Below are positions 46,636 to 57,639 of a stretch of 64,000 bases of DNA, one piece after another. The translations under genes and the position numbers were made by a program. The stretch is from Lenzites betulinus (lineage: Eukaryota > Basidiomycota > Agaricomycetes > Polyporales > Polyporaceae). The stretch is taken from NCBI GenBank assembly GCA_022264855.1, contig JABYQU010000015.1, positions 248,001 to 312,000 of the forward strand, in the 5' to 3' direction. Each line of letters opens with the position of its first letter. The first letter of the stretch is position 1. Under the pieces are notes generated by a model that saw only the letters and a program-made list of their open reading frames with translations, did not search any database and had not been told where the DNA came from.

Positions 46636-47656
46636 ATGAGCTCTCCCCAAGAACAACGTTAGCGCACTCGCCTTTCCGCGTGCATCGGAGACCAACTGAT
46701 CATAGACCGCCAGACGATGAACGCAGTATTGTATGGCTCGACGTCGACAATACATTGTATTCCGCGAGTGCAGGCATCTCCCATGCAATGGGAACTCGTA
46801 TACATGGTATATAATACACGCCCGCGTCCATGCCTCCATGTTCACCTGTCGTATAGCCTACTTCGTGGGCTTAGGCTTCCCCGAGGAAGAGGCATCTAAG
46901 CTACATCACCGATACTATTCACAGTATGGCCTCGCCATTAGGGGGCTTGTCAGGCATCATCAGATAGGTGTGTCGACTGCCATTGACTCTACGCCTATGC
47001 CATCGTATCCCTGACATTTTGGGAAGACCCTCTGGACTTCGATCGCAAATGCGATGGCTCACTTCCCCTGGAAGAGCTACTCAAACCCGATCCTGTGCTC
47101 CGGAAACTGCTCGAGGATATCGACCGTAGTAAGACGCGAGTATGGGCCTTGACCAACGCCTATCACACCGTGCGTAATTTGCATGGTCGTAACTCGTTAG
47201 ACGCAAACGCGTATTGACACCTCCCCAATAGCATGCTACCAGAGTACTCCGCATTCTGGGCGTCGACGACCTCATTGAAGGGATCGTCTTCTGCAACTAT
47301 TCGGACCCGAACTTCTCATGCAAGCCGGAGGACGAATTCTATCAGAAGGTAGGTTGCCGTCGAGCCGTGCGAGAATCACGCTGAATATTCGTCCAAAGGC
47401 GATGGAAAAAGCTGGTGTCCAAGACCCCTCGAAATGTTACTTCATTGACGACAGTCGAGCGAACGTTGAGGCGGCGAGGCGTTTGGGCTGGGGGCACTGC
47501 GTGCACTTCTGCGAGCGCGGGCTGCTGCACGTCGAGGGAGGCAAGCCCAAATACATCGGGAGCGATATTGAGGAAGGAGAGGATACGAGCGGCATCGATG
47601 CTGTGTCGAAGGTCGACGAGCTGCGGAATGTTTGGCCGGAGATCTTCAAGCAGTAA
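46636..47656 (+). CDS. SDT1: HAD-family pyrimidine 5'-nucleotidase (Sdt1/Phm8-like)
   Basis: Phosphatase that removes phosphate from pyrimidine nucleoside monophosphates or related substrates. Exons 46636-46657, 46714-46806, 46857-46967, 47027-47169, 47232-47348 and 47399-47656 give 247 aa. HAD motif I is VWLDVDNTLY (nucleophile Asp and acid Asp), motif II is VWALTNA, the motif III Lys lies in SCKPEDEFYQKA, and motif IV is CYFIDDSRANVEAA. The cap has YYSQYGLAIRGLVRHH and DPLDFDRKCDGSLPLEE, typical of the fungal Sdt1 group. The 22 nt first exon MSSPQEQ was needed because no in-frame ATG precedes motif I. Confidence 0.9.
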
Positions 47657-47787
47657 CGATTTCCACCATAGTGGACGAGGAATTCGACCCAGACATGGGC
47701 ACTGTAGCTTGTAAAGATATTAGATGTTTGTTGTACAGCAGTGTCCGTCAGATTCCCCATAGAAATACATTTAGCGTGTTAGTCGTC

Positions 47788-49285
47788 TCAAAATAGCATG
47801 ACCGATACCACCTGTCCTGACTCCGTCGCCTCTAGGATAACCCCGTCGTAACCGAACAGGCCTAGAGAAATAGTGAGGAAATGTAGCGAATGGAGAATGC
47901 TAATGTTCACGTACGAGTAGTCGAACTTGGCAGACGGAGCCCCTCTTCATCATCGGCACGATTCAGGATCATTGACGGAGGAGCTTCGCCCGGAGCAAGG
48001 AAATGCTGTATCTCCTCCACCTACTTAAACGTCAGCTGTACTCAGAAGTTAATTGACGTCGTAACGAACCCTCTCAAAGAACTTCTTTCGCGGCGGAGAA
48101 TCTGGGCTGAAGATGAGTATATTGCAAATAAATACGCAAGGATGGACGAACCGTCCTCGTCATCTTCCGGGTGTCCTTCAATTTCCCAGGGGCAACGTTT
48201 ATATCGCTGAAACAATGGCGTTCCGGGCTATACCATGTTGAGTTATCATCAATGCGCCAGTGTCCGGACTACATACTATGTTTGAATGAAGGATGATCTT
48301 CTTCACGGTGTGCATCGTCCCCGAGATTAGAAAGTCAATGCCGTGCTGCTGATAGTTGTAGAAATCTGGCGGAAAGATCAGCTCACCGCGGTCGCAGCAG
48401 AGATGGAAGTAGATAGCTTACAGTCTCCGTCCTCACCGCCATCTGACTGAGTAGCGCGCGAGTGGATTGTCATCCTGTCATCTTCTTTATAGTGGATGCG
48501 AAGTGGAGAACCAAGATCAATCATGAGGTCTTGCGCAGTGCTCGAGCCCAGTGCAACACGAATTGGCTCTGAGTTGGTTGGGTAGAAGTATAGAGTTACA
48601 CCTCCATGGACCTGCAGCCGTTCAGCTGTGGTGTATATCATCGGTTGGGTCATGAAGCTACCTTGACGACCGCTCTGCACAGTTCTCCGGCCATAGATAG
48701 ACACTCTGTGACCTCGTCCAAAGCATCCCGCGGCTCTCCATCCGGGCTCTTCTGCGAGATGATGATCCTACCGACCTCCTGTTGTCTATCGTCTGGATGG
48801 ACAGTGGCCCCCTTTAAGGCGTCTCCCCTGGACTCCTCTTCGAAGCTGAACGCTACTCCCGGGTAGCGCAAGTCGTCTCCAGGGTATGTCGGGCCAAACA
48901 TCCGGCTCACCCCGACCCTCTTCAACGAGTCTTGACTCGAAGAGAGCACAGCGGTCTTGTAGGTGAGAGTGAGCGGGGGATTCGGATCTCGCAGCTTCCT
49001 GACAGAGATGGTATGCAGTCTTTGATGATGCCCGGAGAAAAGTAGGTCGAGGTGTGGTCTGAGGTGAAGAATAACGGGGGTGGTAGGGGTGTCAGGGTCG
49101 TACTTCACATCGACCTGCGGGAAGAAGTGCTGGAGGCTACGGAGCGTGTCGAGTACATTCCATAGGGAGGCCCCTGCAAGCCTATTCAGAATGCAAACTG
49201 ATATGCGCCGCATGTAACACATACCTATCTCAAACATCCCTAAGCCTGAGCCAGGCCGGACATCGAGCTCAAGAGTAGAGAACAT
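47788..49285 (-). CDS. PHAF1 / UPF0183 family protein
   Basis: Fungal member of the family of human PHAF1 (C16orf70, phagophore-associated in autophagy). Exons 49285-49225, 49173-48662, 48611-48422, 48365-48277, 48227-48152, 48101-48058, 48020-47915 and 47861-47788 give 383 aa. Landmarks are LELDVRPGSGLGMFEIGASL, VDVKYDPDTPTTPVILHLRP, LLFSGHHQRLHTISVRKLRD, RMFGPTYPGDDLRYPGVAFS, SPLRIHYKEDDRMTIHS, YFYNYQQHGIDFLISGT, VKKIILHSN and, at the end, RLFGYDGVILEATESGQVVS. All eight exons are in phase and complete, so the gene appears functional. A role in membrane traffic or autophagy is inferred from the human homologue only. Confidence 0.9.
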
Positions 49286-49779
49286 ACTCAGGTAGAATTG
49301 TGCGGAAACAACACCAGAGGGAGCATGGGATCTAGATTCAGCAATGTTGATGTATGAGGAGGTACCAAGTTGCAGTTGGGTATATCTAGTACCTGGGTAC
49401 CACTGAAAGGCTGCGAAGGACTGCCAATGGGACAAGTCGCAAGTGAGCCGAGTCGCTCGAGTCGGAGCGGGGAGCGCATGAGGCGGCCCGTAACCCGGAA
49501 GGAGGCCCGATTTGGGTCTTGACGCGTCGTGTTACGAGCATGTCACAGTCACGCACGCGTACCGTAGAGGCGCGTCGGGCGTCTCTGGTCGCGTCTCGAC
49601 TCTCGGACTCCTGCACGCTGCAGCCACCTCGACTATCTGGACTACCTTCTGCTTACCTTCAATAACTTTGAGCTAAAAGATTACGTTGCTCAAGACTACT
49701 TATTGCTGCGGCTCAACTATAGGATACCTGGGGATTGTCACCGTGGTGCAATTTACGCGTCTAGCCTCACGCGGCCGCT
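49286..49779. promoter_or_regulatory. Divergent promoter region, PHAF1 / DPB2
   Basis: 494 bp between divergent start codons. No conserved coding content; no motif identified with confidence. Confidence 0.4.
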
Positions 49780-51914
49780 ATGATAGATCGTAGACAAGTT
49801 ATCATCAAGGTAGGAGTAGAACCCTGCAAGACACCGATAGATACACACGTTTACTCTTGATCAGGTCTTCAGGAAATACGGTCACTCTCTGGGTCCAGAA
49901 TCTTTGGAGTTTCTAGAGGACCTCATTGACCGGCATGACATTGCGGACGGGGATGTGGAATTCTCAATTGAGTGGATGGCGAAGGAATACAACAAACAAG
50001 ATGGTGAGCATTTATCTCTATCTTCCACCTTTTCTTACGCCCTCCAGATGCCCAAATGAAGGTATCGCTTGATGTGCTGCAAAGAGTGTACGAGGCGTTT
50101 CAAAACGGGGACGGCGAGGGCGCACAAGAGCATGCGCTTCTGGACCCAGACAACCATCTCTTCGTGATTGATGCATTTGATATGCCGCTTTGGAACTGGT
50201 CAACAGAACGGAGTACGTTCGAGCGGTACGTACTTTCACCTGGTCGATGCGCTGATCCTGATTCAAACGTAATATCTCAGAGCGTCGGGTCTATTGACTT
50301 CGTCTGGCACAGCAGATTCGAGAGTTATGGCGATGCGGAATCGATTGAATGTCATCAAACAATGTGTATTACGAAACGACCACTTTTCGCCTTCCACCCT
50401 TCCGTCAAAAGACCGCGAGAAGCTGCTCACAGTACGATCCCTGGTGGTTATAACACAGCGCTAGGTTCACTTATTTTACTCCCAGCTTAGGTCTACAAAG
50501 CAATTGCTCGGACGTGCCGGGGATCGCTTCCTACTGTTTGGGATGTTGACGCACTCGAAAGAAGGAAAGCTCTGTTTAGAAGACCAGGACGGTCTCGTGG
50601 AGCTCGACTTCTCCCAACTGGTAAGTTCAGCTACTCCTCGATGTATGCAGTGCCTAATTTACCACGTAGGACCAACCTAGCGAAGGTCTCTTTACAGAAG
50701 GCTGCTTAGCCCTCGTAGAGGGGGATTATACAGAAGACGCAACATTACTAGTCATTGCCATCGGACACCCGCCATGCGAGAGCCGGGAAACGGCACGGTC
50801 GATCTTTGGACACGTAGACTTCTTAGGGAAGGGGGCTACAACATTGCTCGAAGATGTAAGCATTCATGCCTTCGCGATCTACCTGTTATTGATCTTCTGC
50901 AGAAACAATTTGCTGCCAGAGTTCAACTCGAACTAGCAGATCTCCGGTTCTTCGTCCTCTCGGACGTTTGGCTGGATCGTCCAGACACCCTGCTGGGACT
51001 ACGCAAACTTTTCGACAACTGCATGGAGAACAGCTTTATCCCGAAGGTGATTATCCTCTGCGGTAACTTTACAAGTGTTGGCATTCCGCAAGGTAATGGG
51101 CGCGAGGTCCGACGGTACCAGGGTTAGTACTGCTAGATAGCTAAGCACCCATCGGGTACTGACACCCTTATAGAGCACTTCGATGCACTCGCGGACGTCA
51201 TCGCAAGCTACCCTCTGATCACTCGGAGTACGCATTTCGTCATGGTCCCTGGCCCGTTGGACATCACTTTGAACTCGGTGCTACCTCGAAGACCTCTGCT
51301 TTCCTCCTTCATTTCACGTTTGAAATCACGCGTACCCAACATACACTTCACCACAAATCCCTGTCGTATCAAGTTCTTTGAACAAGAGATAGTTGTATTC
51401 CGCGAAGATCTCATGTCGAGGATGCTGCGGAATCTGGTAGGCGTGAAGCCCGATGTGAAGAACGACGATCTCAAGCGTTATGTGAGCTGTGCCGCAAGAG
51501 TTAGTTCCGTGTCATTGCTTTAACTTTGCATGTAGCTCGTTCAAACTGTTCTGGATCAAAGCCACCTAATGCCTATCAACGTCTCCATACAGCCAACCCT
51601 GTCTGAGTACGATCACGCGCTCCGTCTTTACCCTCTGCCAACAGCTGTAAGTCCATTCGGCCCCTCTTCGATGAATTAGCTAACTCCGTTTTACAGGTCG
51701 TACTTGCCGACAAATATGACAGGTATCAAATGACATATGAGGGCTGCCATGTTTTCAATCCTGGTCGATTTCTGGGAAACACATTGACGTTCTCCGCCTA
51801 CGCTCCAGCACGGAGGGAATCAGAAGAGTGGTGAGTCTGTCTCTGTACCTTGCTTGTTAAATATGTTTTTGAAACACGCCCAGCGTTCTGGATGCTCCTT
51901 CGGACGATGGATGA
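49780..51914 (+). CDS. DPB2: DNA polymerase epsilon subunit B (second subunit)
   Basis: Essential accessory subunit of the leading-strand replicative polymerase. Exons 49780-49809, 49865-50003, 50048-50225, 50281-50431, 50486-50620, 50670-50855, 50903-51122, 51174-51481, 51536-51646, 51697-51830 and 51884-51914 give 540 aa. The N-terminal helical domain ([20 protein letters not shown]) is followed by [14 protein letters not shown] and an OB-fold part ([20 protein letters not shown]). A phosphoesterase-like domain follows, with [42 protein letters not shown] and [12 protein letters not shown]. The phosphoesterase metal ligands are replaced, as is known for all B subunits, so this domain is structural. 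The stop is 252 bp from the LINE. Confidence 0.95.
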
Positions 51915-52152
51915 TTGACATTTGTTCCGCCATCGGCCGAGCGATTGGCAATGGGGGGTGTATATTTCATGTCAACGCTGATATCTGTCGCTGTACCTCG
52001 CTCTAAATGCTCTCCATACTGTCTTATTTGATGCGAAGAACATCAACATATGAATATGCGTTATGAGATGAGCGCGCTTTTACGGAATACTGGTGACCGA
52101 GGGATCCCGTAGCGTCTGTTCCACGTGGGTGTCTCCGATGCGCCTGGAAAGC

Positions 52153-52166
52153 GTGCACCGCTTCTC
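52153..52166. repeat. Target-site duplication of the LINE (3' side)
   Basis: GTGCACCGCTTCTC, identical to 61993-62006, directly abuts the T-run that is the element's poly(A) tail on the minus strand. Confidence 0.9.
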
Positions 52167-52188
52167 TTTTTTTTTTTTTTTTTTTTTT
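52167..52188 (-). other. Poly(A) tail of the LINE
   Basis: An unbroken run of 22 T on the plus strand marks the reverse-transcribed tail and fixes orientation. Confidence 0.9.
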
Positions 52189-52189
52189 G

Positions 52190-52271
52190 CGGTGCAATAT
52201 GGGGCGGGCCTTGTAGCACACTACCCATATCTTGTAGCAGGTTACGGGGGAGCGAGCTCCCCCTTGCACCG
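52190..52271 (-). other. Structured 3' end of the LINE (nested inverted repeats)
   Basis: CGGTGCAA at 52190-52197 pairs with TTGCACCG at 52264-52271. Inside lies a hairpin of 8 bp stem and 2-base loop at 52246-52263 (GGGGGAGC-GA-GCTCCCCC). It lies immediately before the poly(A), where some LINE reverse transcriptases recognise their template RNA. Confidence 0.6.
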
Positions 52272-52344
52272 TACCGGAGGAAATGCGTTACGCACACAGC
52301 TTGGTAGCTGTAGTGTGGGACTGCCCGCGGTACGGTTGCGGTTG

Positions 52345-55300
52345 TTATCCCGCTCCCGTCCAGCATGTCGGCTTACCCACTAAAACCCCCTTCAGTCCTA
52401 TCCAGTCGTCGGGCAGAGCCAGTTCATCCTGCAGGAGGCCAGCCCAGGTGCCCAGCACTAGCCCGCGTTTGATGCTGTGTGCTCTCAAAGCAGCCCGCGT
52501 CAGCGCCTGGTCCATCTGCAGACGTTTTTGCATGGCCGCCAGCCACCGCGTTTCAATTTCTTTTCGTGAGTGGTGCCTCCTTGGGTCCCCCTCCCTTTCT
52601 ATGACTCTCTCGCATCTCAGGGCCCATACCAGGTGGCACGACTCGGTGACCAGGATTCGCAGGAGGCGGGATGCCGATGCAGGCGCCGCCCTCCCCCTTA
52701 TTGTTGCCCTCAGGGCGGGCCCCGCTAGTATGGTTCCGTACGACAGTTCCGGCGTGTCGAGGCCCTTCTTTTTGATCATATATCTTACTGCTTCCCATAC
52801 CGTGGCTTGCCCCGCCGCACGGCAGCTAGTGAGGATGTGCTCAAGCGTTTCCGTGCCCCCGCATTTCCCGCACGTGGCTCGGACTTCATATCCTGGGATG
52901 TGCGCCCAGTAGCGCCCTACTCGGAGGGCGCCGTGGAGCGCCCTCCACCAGAAATCCCTTATCGTGCGGCGTACATCTCCACCCCGGATGGCCTTCCACA
53001 GGGCACCCGCAGTCAGCCCGGCCGTCCCCGCCAGTTGGCCCCCTCTCACCGCGGCATCCATTGTGAGTAGAGTTGCCGGTCGCTCACTCGTCGCTTTTTT
53101 GCTCATTATCGCACAGTATGCCCGCCTCTGCGTCATGACAGCCAGGGCCGCCCCGTCATCGCTCCCTTTCATGTCCTCCTGCGGTTGAGGGGCAGCCGCC
53201 GTTGCCCCTTCGTGTGCCAATCGGTCCGCCCACTCGCTCCTGCCGTCCTCGGCGTGCCCCTTGACCCACTCAAGGTATGTGGGCTTGCTGCGCTTCCGCA
53301 GCGCTGCAACAGCGTCCTTCATCATCCGTGGTAGGGCCCTCCCGAAGCACCCCTCTCTCTCCCAGCTTAGGAGGTGCGTGGTCAGTCCTTCTACCACCAG
53401 CCTCGATCCCGATCTGATTGTTAGTTCCGCGTTCACAGGGGCCCTCGTGAGCGCCATCAGTGCGGCGTACAGTTCGGCTGCTTGGTTCGTCTGCACAACG
53501 CCCGGTACTCGCAGCGCCGCATTCCGACTGTCTCCTGGGCCGAAGAAGACGCCGCTACCTCCCGCCCGAGCTCCTTCTCGGTCGCACGCGCTAAAGCCAT
53601 TCGTGTGCACTATAAGTGGTTCCCCCGTCTCCTCCCTTCTTCCGTGCTCTGCCGGCATCTCTGGCTTGGACGGCACATCTCCAAAGATCCGGAAGCACCC
53701 AGCGAGGGAGGCAACCGCAGCCCGCGGCGGGGCGAGTTTCACTTCAGCCGTTTCTTCCCTCTCAACGGGTTCTCGTTGCCTATCCGTTCCTGCGTCTGGT
53801 ACATCTACTGCCCATCCAGGCAGCAGTTGGGCTAGCATTGCCGCAGCTAGCGCTCCGCACCGGCTCGGGTGCAGGCACCCCAGGTTCTCACAGTCGCTCT
53901 TGCAGTCAGCGCATCGACACCGGGCCCCCCCTGTGTGCTCATTCAAACGCAGTCGTCGCGCGAGTTTCAGGCAGTCTGCTACCGTTAGGGCCCCATGCCT
54001 GTTCCGCATACAGCGGGCTGTGGGCGAATTCATGTGAGTCCTCGTTTTAGCTGCCCCGCAGTGCATCCACGCCGGCATCTGAAGTTTAACCTTCTCTTCC
54101 ATCGCTGCTGCACTCGCGTGCACCCCATATTTTTTAGCCGTCTTCACCATCCCCGCTAGTTCTCTCGGGAGCCCGCCCGTAGGCAGCGTGTTCACGCCCC
54201 ACTCCTGCAAGAACATGTTAGTCCGGGCTTCGGCAGGAAGGTGTCTATCAGCAGCAAGTATCGCTTTTGCTAGTATAGCATCCGCAAAGACTCCCCACCT
54301 CGGTCTTCCTTCCTCCAGCCGTAAGTAATCTCTCAGCATTACAACGTCTATCGCCTCGTTTCGTGCCGCAACATCCAGGAGGTTCAGCCCGCCTTCGCAT
54401 ATTGGTCTATGCAGAGTGGCCACATTCACCATCGGTTTCAGATCCCCTTTCCACATGAAGGCCCCTGCAGCCCGTGTCAGCGCCTGCTCAACGCTCTTCG
54501 GCATGCCCTGAGCCCTTGCTAGAAATTGGGTTCGACATCCCACTTCTACTCCCACGATGAGCTTACGTCCGTACATTGTCGGGTTGCGCCTCTCCCATCG
54601 CTCCAGGTTCAGCTTTATTTTGTCTACGATCGGCGCCCACACCTCACCTTGGTCCACTAGGTTTCCCATCCATGCACCTAAAATTCGCACCGGCTGTCTA
54701 TCCGGTACTATACGGACGTTTACAGGTAGCGGTGTTCCCTCCTTCAGGCACCGCTCCCTCACTACCATTTCTCGATAGGTTTTTGTCCCCACTGGCAGCA
54801 CTTCCGTTTTGTCATTATTGAACCTTGCCCTTGACGCCAGGCACCATCCGTCCAGGAGCGTCATTAACTCGCCGAAGGAGTCGTCTTCTCGCAGAAAGGC
54901 CGTTGTATCATCAGCGAACAGCGCCGACACCAGTTTCTCATTCGTGCCAGGAATCGCAAAACCCTCTAGCGTGGATGCTCGTATTGCAGCAGCCAGAGGT
55001 TCAATTGCCAGATTAAACAAGAGGCACGACATGGGGTCGCCCTGCCGGACACCCCTCGTGATGGCGAACTGCCTGCTCAGCGTGCCATTGATCATCACGA
55101 CACTCGAAGCGTTACCGTAGAGTGCCTTGACTGTGCGTATGAAGGTCCGCGGGAAGTTCATGTGTTCCAATACCGCCCAGAGGTACGTATGGTTTATGCG
55201 ATCATAGGCCTTCTCCTGATCCAACGCCACAACCGCACCGTTCATCTCTTCTGCTTCTGCATAGTCCAGGAGCATCGAGGTGAGTTTGATGTTTTCAAAT

Positions 55301-57639
55301 ATACTTCTTCCTTTAATGAATCCCGCTTGGTCTCGATGGATCAGTGATCCCGCCACCCTTGCTAACTTATCGGTGAGGGCTTTCGTCATTATCTTGTAGT
55401 CTGCATTCAGGATAGTGATCGGCCGATAGTTCGTGATATCTGTCGGGTCCTTTTTCTTATATATGGGACACACCCATCCTTTCGCAAAGTCCGTCCCGTC
55501 CATCACTCCGTTTGCTTCTATGTCGTTAAACACTTTTCTTAACGCGCTGCTTATGTCCAGGGCTTTCCGTCCCTCTGGGCTTGGGCTCTTCTCGTGCCAT
55601 CTTTGGTACGCTTGCCAGAATTCCGCCGGGATTCCATCTAATCCAGTTGCCTTACCTTTCGCGGCTGTTCTCACCGCCTCGGCCACCTGCTCCTTTTTCA
55701 GCAGTCTCGCCATGTCCGCTTTTTGCCCGTTTTCTAAGACTACCCGGGTGTTCATTAGAGCACATCTTATGTTTCCTGCATGCTCGCCTTCCTCTGGGAT
55801 CAGGTTGTCGAGCTGTAAGTCTTCGTAGAAGGTCTTTGCCAGTTCGCAGATGTCCTTCGTGTTATTTGCGTACGCTGTTACTCCTCCTTCTTTCACATAT
55901 TTCAGCTCGTACACAACGTTGTCCTCTCGAACAGGCGCGTTTTGCCTGAACCAGTATTTTGTCATCTTTTCACCGCACTGCCAGTCCTTCGCATGCAGCG
56001 TGGCCCTCCTATAGCCAAATCTGTTCGCCTCCATTTCTCGAATACGCTCCTGTAACAGGGCCACTGTCTCCGCTATCTCCGGGTGCTCACTTACAGGTTT
56101 CGTTTCGTCGTTCTGCAGTGTTATCACCTGCTCGCGCATGGTTCTGATCTTTTTCTCAAGCTTCGGCACCCATTGCTTCGTTCTCTCTCTCGCCTCCTTT
56201 GCTAGGGCTACTTTGAAGTCATGGAACAACTTCTGCGGGTTCCTCTCCGCTGTTCTCTCCCCCAGTGCGTCCATTTCTCTTTGCAGGGTCGTTCCCAGTC
56301 CTCTCATTCTGTCCACATATATTTTGTCGTCCAGCAGCGCCAGCGGCGCCGCCCATCTTCCCTTCCCAACGGCCGGCGCATGATAATTCGCAAGCGACAT
56401 TTGCACCAATTGGTGGTCCGACATGAGGCCCGCGCCTGTCACTTCCCATCCTGCCGCGCTCTGTAGCATTAGTTCTCGTACGTATATTCTATCCAATCTT
56501 GACTGTCTTTCAGTACCCGCTTGTGCGAAGGTGTACTGTCGAACCCCCGGGTGCGCACGCCTCCAGGCGTCTACCAGTTTCATCTTTTTTAACATCAGCG
56601 ACAGGGCTTCCGTTGCTTGTTCGACGTCCGCCCTCGGCGGGTATCTGTCAAGCGCACTCTCGACAACGTTGAAGTCTCCCAGCATCACATCTGTTTCAAT
56701 CGAGTCGTTCCCCTCTCCTTCCCATTTCTGTAGCGTCTCCCAGAAACTAGCGTTCTCACTCGTTCTGTTTGGCGCATATACTGCCAGTATGTTCAAGTTC
56801 TTGTTCGGCGTCCACGGGTACTGAACCATCATTGCTCGTCCCTGCACTACTTCGTATATTTTGCATTCTCGTCCCGCCAGTCTTCTTAGGTTTACGACCA
56901 CCGCCACCCCTTTCGCCGCTGTTTCGTTGCTCGGGTCTCTTGTCGCAAAGACCCGAATTGACGGAAACAGTTTGTTTATCGCCTCCAGCCGTTCTTCTGT
57001 CAGATGCGTCTCCTGCACAGCAAGCACGTCCAGCTTTTTGTCCCTTATAACCTGATTTATGTATAACCATTTGTTCGACGTGCCGTCCACTGCAGCAACG
57101 CCAAACCCTTTGATGTTTAAAGTACCCAATTTTAGCCTCGCTCGAGTGTGCTTCGGTGCTCGCCCATCTTCCGTTGATGTGCCCGCTCTTTCAGAGTAGC
57201 TACCTCCCTCACCCGAGGGGCCACTACCAGTACTAGACGGGCCTTCATTTATGTTTTGCACAGTGGCCAAGTGCGTCGCACATCTGGCACCGTCTAGGCT
57301 CTGTCTACCGTTGCCATTGATCTCATCCGTGTGGTTATTTGGGTTAAGTTGGTTGTTCGCAGTCGGTTTTAAGTCTACGGGGAGTGACCAAATTACCCCG
57401 TAGCTGATGGTGATTGCCCCACCAACAGGGCGGCAGTTCGGTGATGGAGCAGGGCCCATCCCGATTCTCAGATGACGCTGCCCGCCTAAATAGGCCGTCA
57501 CCAATGTTTTTGTACGCCACATTCCGTCCCTACACGGTAAGATCAGTTGCGCCAAAGTGAGTCCAATTATTAGCAAGTTCGTATTGTAGTCTATCCCCGG
57601 TCTCAGTCCATTAGTCCAGTCCTTGGCCCTTATCGGCCT
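52345..57639 (-). CDS. LINE ORF2: endonuclease / reverse transcriptase / degenerate RNase H
   Basis: Open from the codon after the ORF1 UAG (57639) to the stop at 52345, 1,764 codons. The first in-frame ATG is at about 57522. Order of domains: AP-like endonuclease (LKLGTLNIKGFG, LAVQETHL, GDFNVVES, SDHQLVQMS); reverse transcriptase (GWVCPIYKKKDPTDITNYRP, VALDQEKAYDRI, TRGVRQGDPMSCLLFNLAIE and the catalytic FADD at 54907-54918); a Cys-rich cluster (CRCADCKSDC); RNase H (VHTNGFSACDREG, NQAAELYAALMAL, EWADRLAHEGA); and a C-terminal zf-RVT (CGKCGGTETLEHILTSC). Two of the three RNase H catalytic Asp are replaced. No frameshift or internal stop. GC content is close to host genes. Confidence 0.93.
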   Translation of the reverse strand, partial: RPIRAKDWTNGLRPGIDYNTNLLIIGLTLAQLILPCRDGMWRTKTLVTAYLGGQRHLRIGMGPAPSPNCRPVGGAITISYGVIWSLPVDLKPTANNQLNPNNHTDEINGNGRQSLDGARCATHLATVQNINEGPSSTGSGPSGEGGSYSERAGTSTEDGRAPKHTRARLKLGTLNIKGFGVAAVDGTSNKWLYINQVIRDKKLDVLAVQETHLTEERLEAINKLFPSIRVFATRDPSNETAAKGVAVVVNLRRLAGRECKIYEVVQGRAMMVQYPWTPNKNLNILAVYAPNRTSENASFWETLQKWEGEGNDSIETDVMLGDFNVVESALDRYPPRADVEQATEALSLMLKKMKLVDAWRRAHPGVRQYTFAQAGTERQSRLDRIYVRELMLQSAAGWEVTGAGLMSDHQLVQMSLANYHAPAVGKGRWAAPLALLDDKIYVDRMRGLGTTLQREMDALGERTAERNPQKLFHDFKVALAKEARERTKQWVPKLEKKIRTMREQVITLQNDETKPVSEHPEIAETVALLQERIREMEANRFGYRRATLHAKDWQCGEKMTKYWFRQNAPVREDNVVYELKYVKEGGVTAYANNTKDICELAKTFYEDLQLDNLIPEEGEHAGNIRCALMNTRVVLENGQKADMARLLKKEQVAEAVRTAAKGKATGLDGIPAEFWQAYQRWHEKSPSPEGRKALDISSALRKVFNDIEANGVMDGTDFAKGWVCPIYKKKDPTDITNYRPITILNADYKIMTKALTDKLARVAGSLIHRDQAGFIKGRSIFENIKLTSMLLDYAEAEEMNGAVVALDQEKAYDRINHTYLWAVLEHMNFPRTFIRTVKALYGNASSVVMINGTLSRQFAITRGVRQGDPMSCLLFNLAIEPLAAAIRASTLEGFAIPGTNEKLVSALFADDTTAFLREDDSFGELMTLLDGWCLASRARFNNDKTEVLPVGTKTYREMVVRERCLKEGTPLPVNVRIVPDRQPVRILGAWMGNLVDQGEVWAPIVDKIKLNLERWERRNPTMYGRKLIVGVEVGCRTQFLARAQGMPKSVEQALTRAAGAFMWKGDLKPMVNVATLHRPICEGGLNLLDVAARNEAIDVVMLRDYLRLEEGRPRWGVFADAILAKAILAADRHLPAEARTNMFLQEWGVNTLPTGGLPRELAGMVKTAKKYGVHASAAAMEEKVKLQMPAWMHCGAAKTRTHMNSPTARCMRNRHGALTVADCLKLARRLRLNEHTGGARCRCADCKSDCENLGCLHPSRCGALAAAMLAQLLPGWAVDVPDAGTDRQREPVEREETAEVKLAPPRAAVASLAGCFRIFGDVPSKPEMPAEHGRREETGEPLIVHTNGFSACDREGARAGGSGVFFGPGDSRNAALRVPGVVQTNQAAELYAALMALTRAPVNAELTIRSGSRLVVEGLTTHLLSWEREGCFGRALPRMMKDAVAALRKRSKPTYLEWVKGHAEDGRSEWADRLAHEGATAAAPQPQEDMKGSDDGAALAVMTQRRAYCAIMSKKATSERPATLLTMDAAVRGGQLAGTAGLTAGALWKAIRGGDVRRTIRDFWWRALHGALRVGRYWAHIPGYEVRATCGKCGGTETLEHILTSCRAAGQATVWEAVRYMIKKKGLDTPELSYGTILAGPALRATIRGRAAPASASRLLRILVTESCHLVWALRCERVIEREGDPRRHHSRKEIETRWLAAMQKRLQMDQALTRAALRAHSIKRGLVLGTWAGLLQDELALPDDWIGLKGVLVGKPTCWTGAG

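Noticed and set aside
52167..52188. T-run as a transcription terminator or simple repeat
   Set aside because: It directly joins the target-site duplication and follows a LINE 3' UTR, so it is the element's poly(A) tail.
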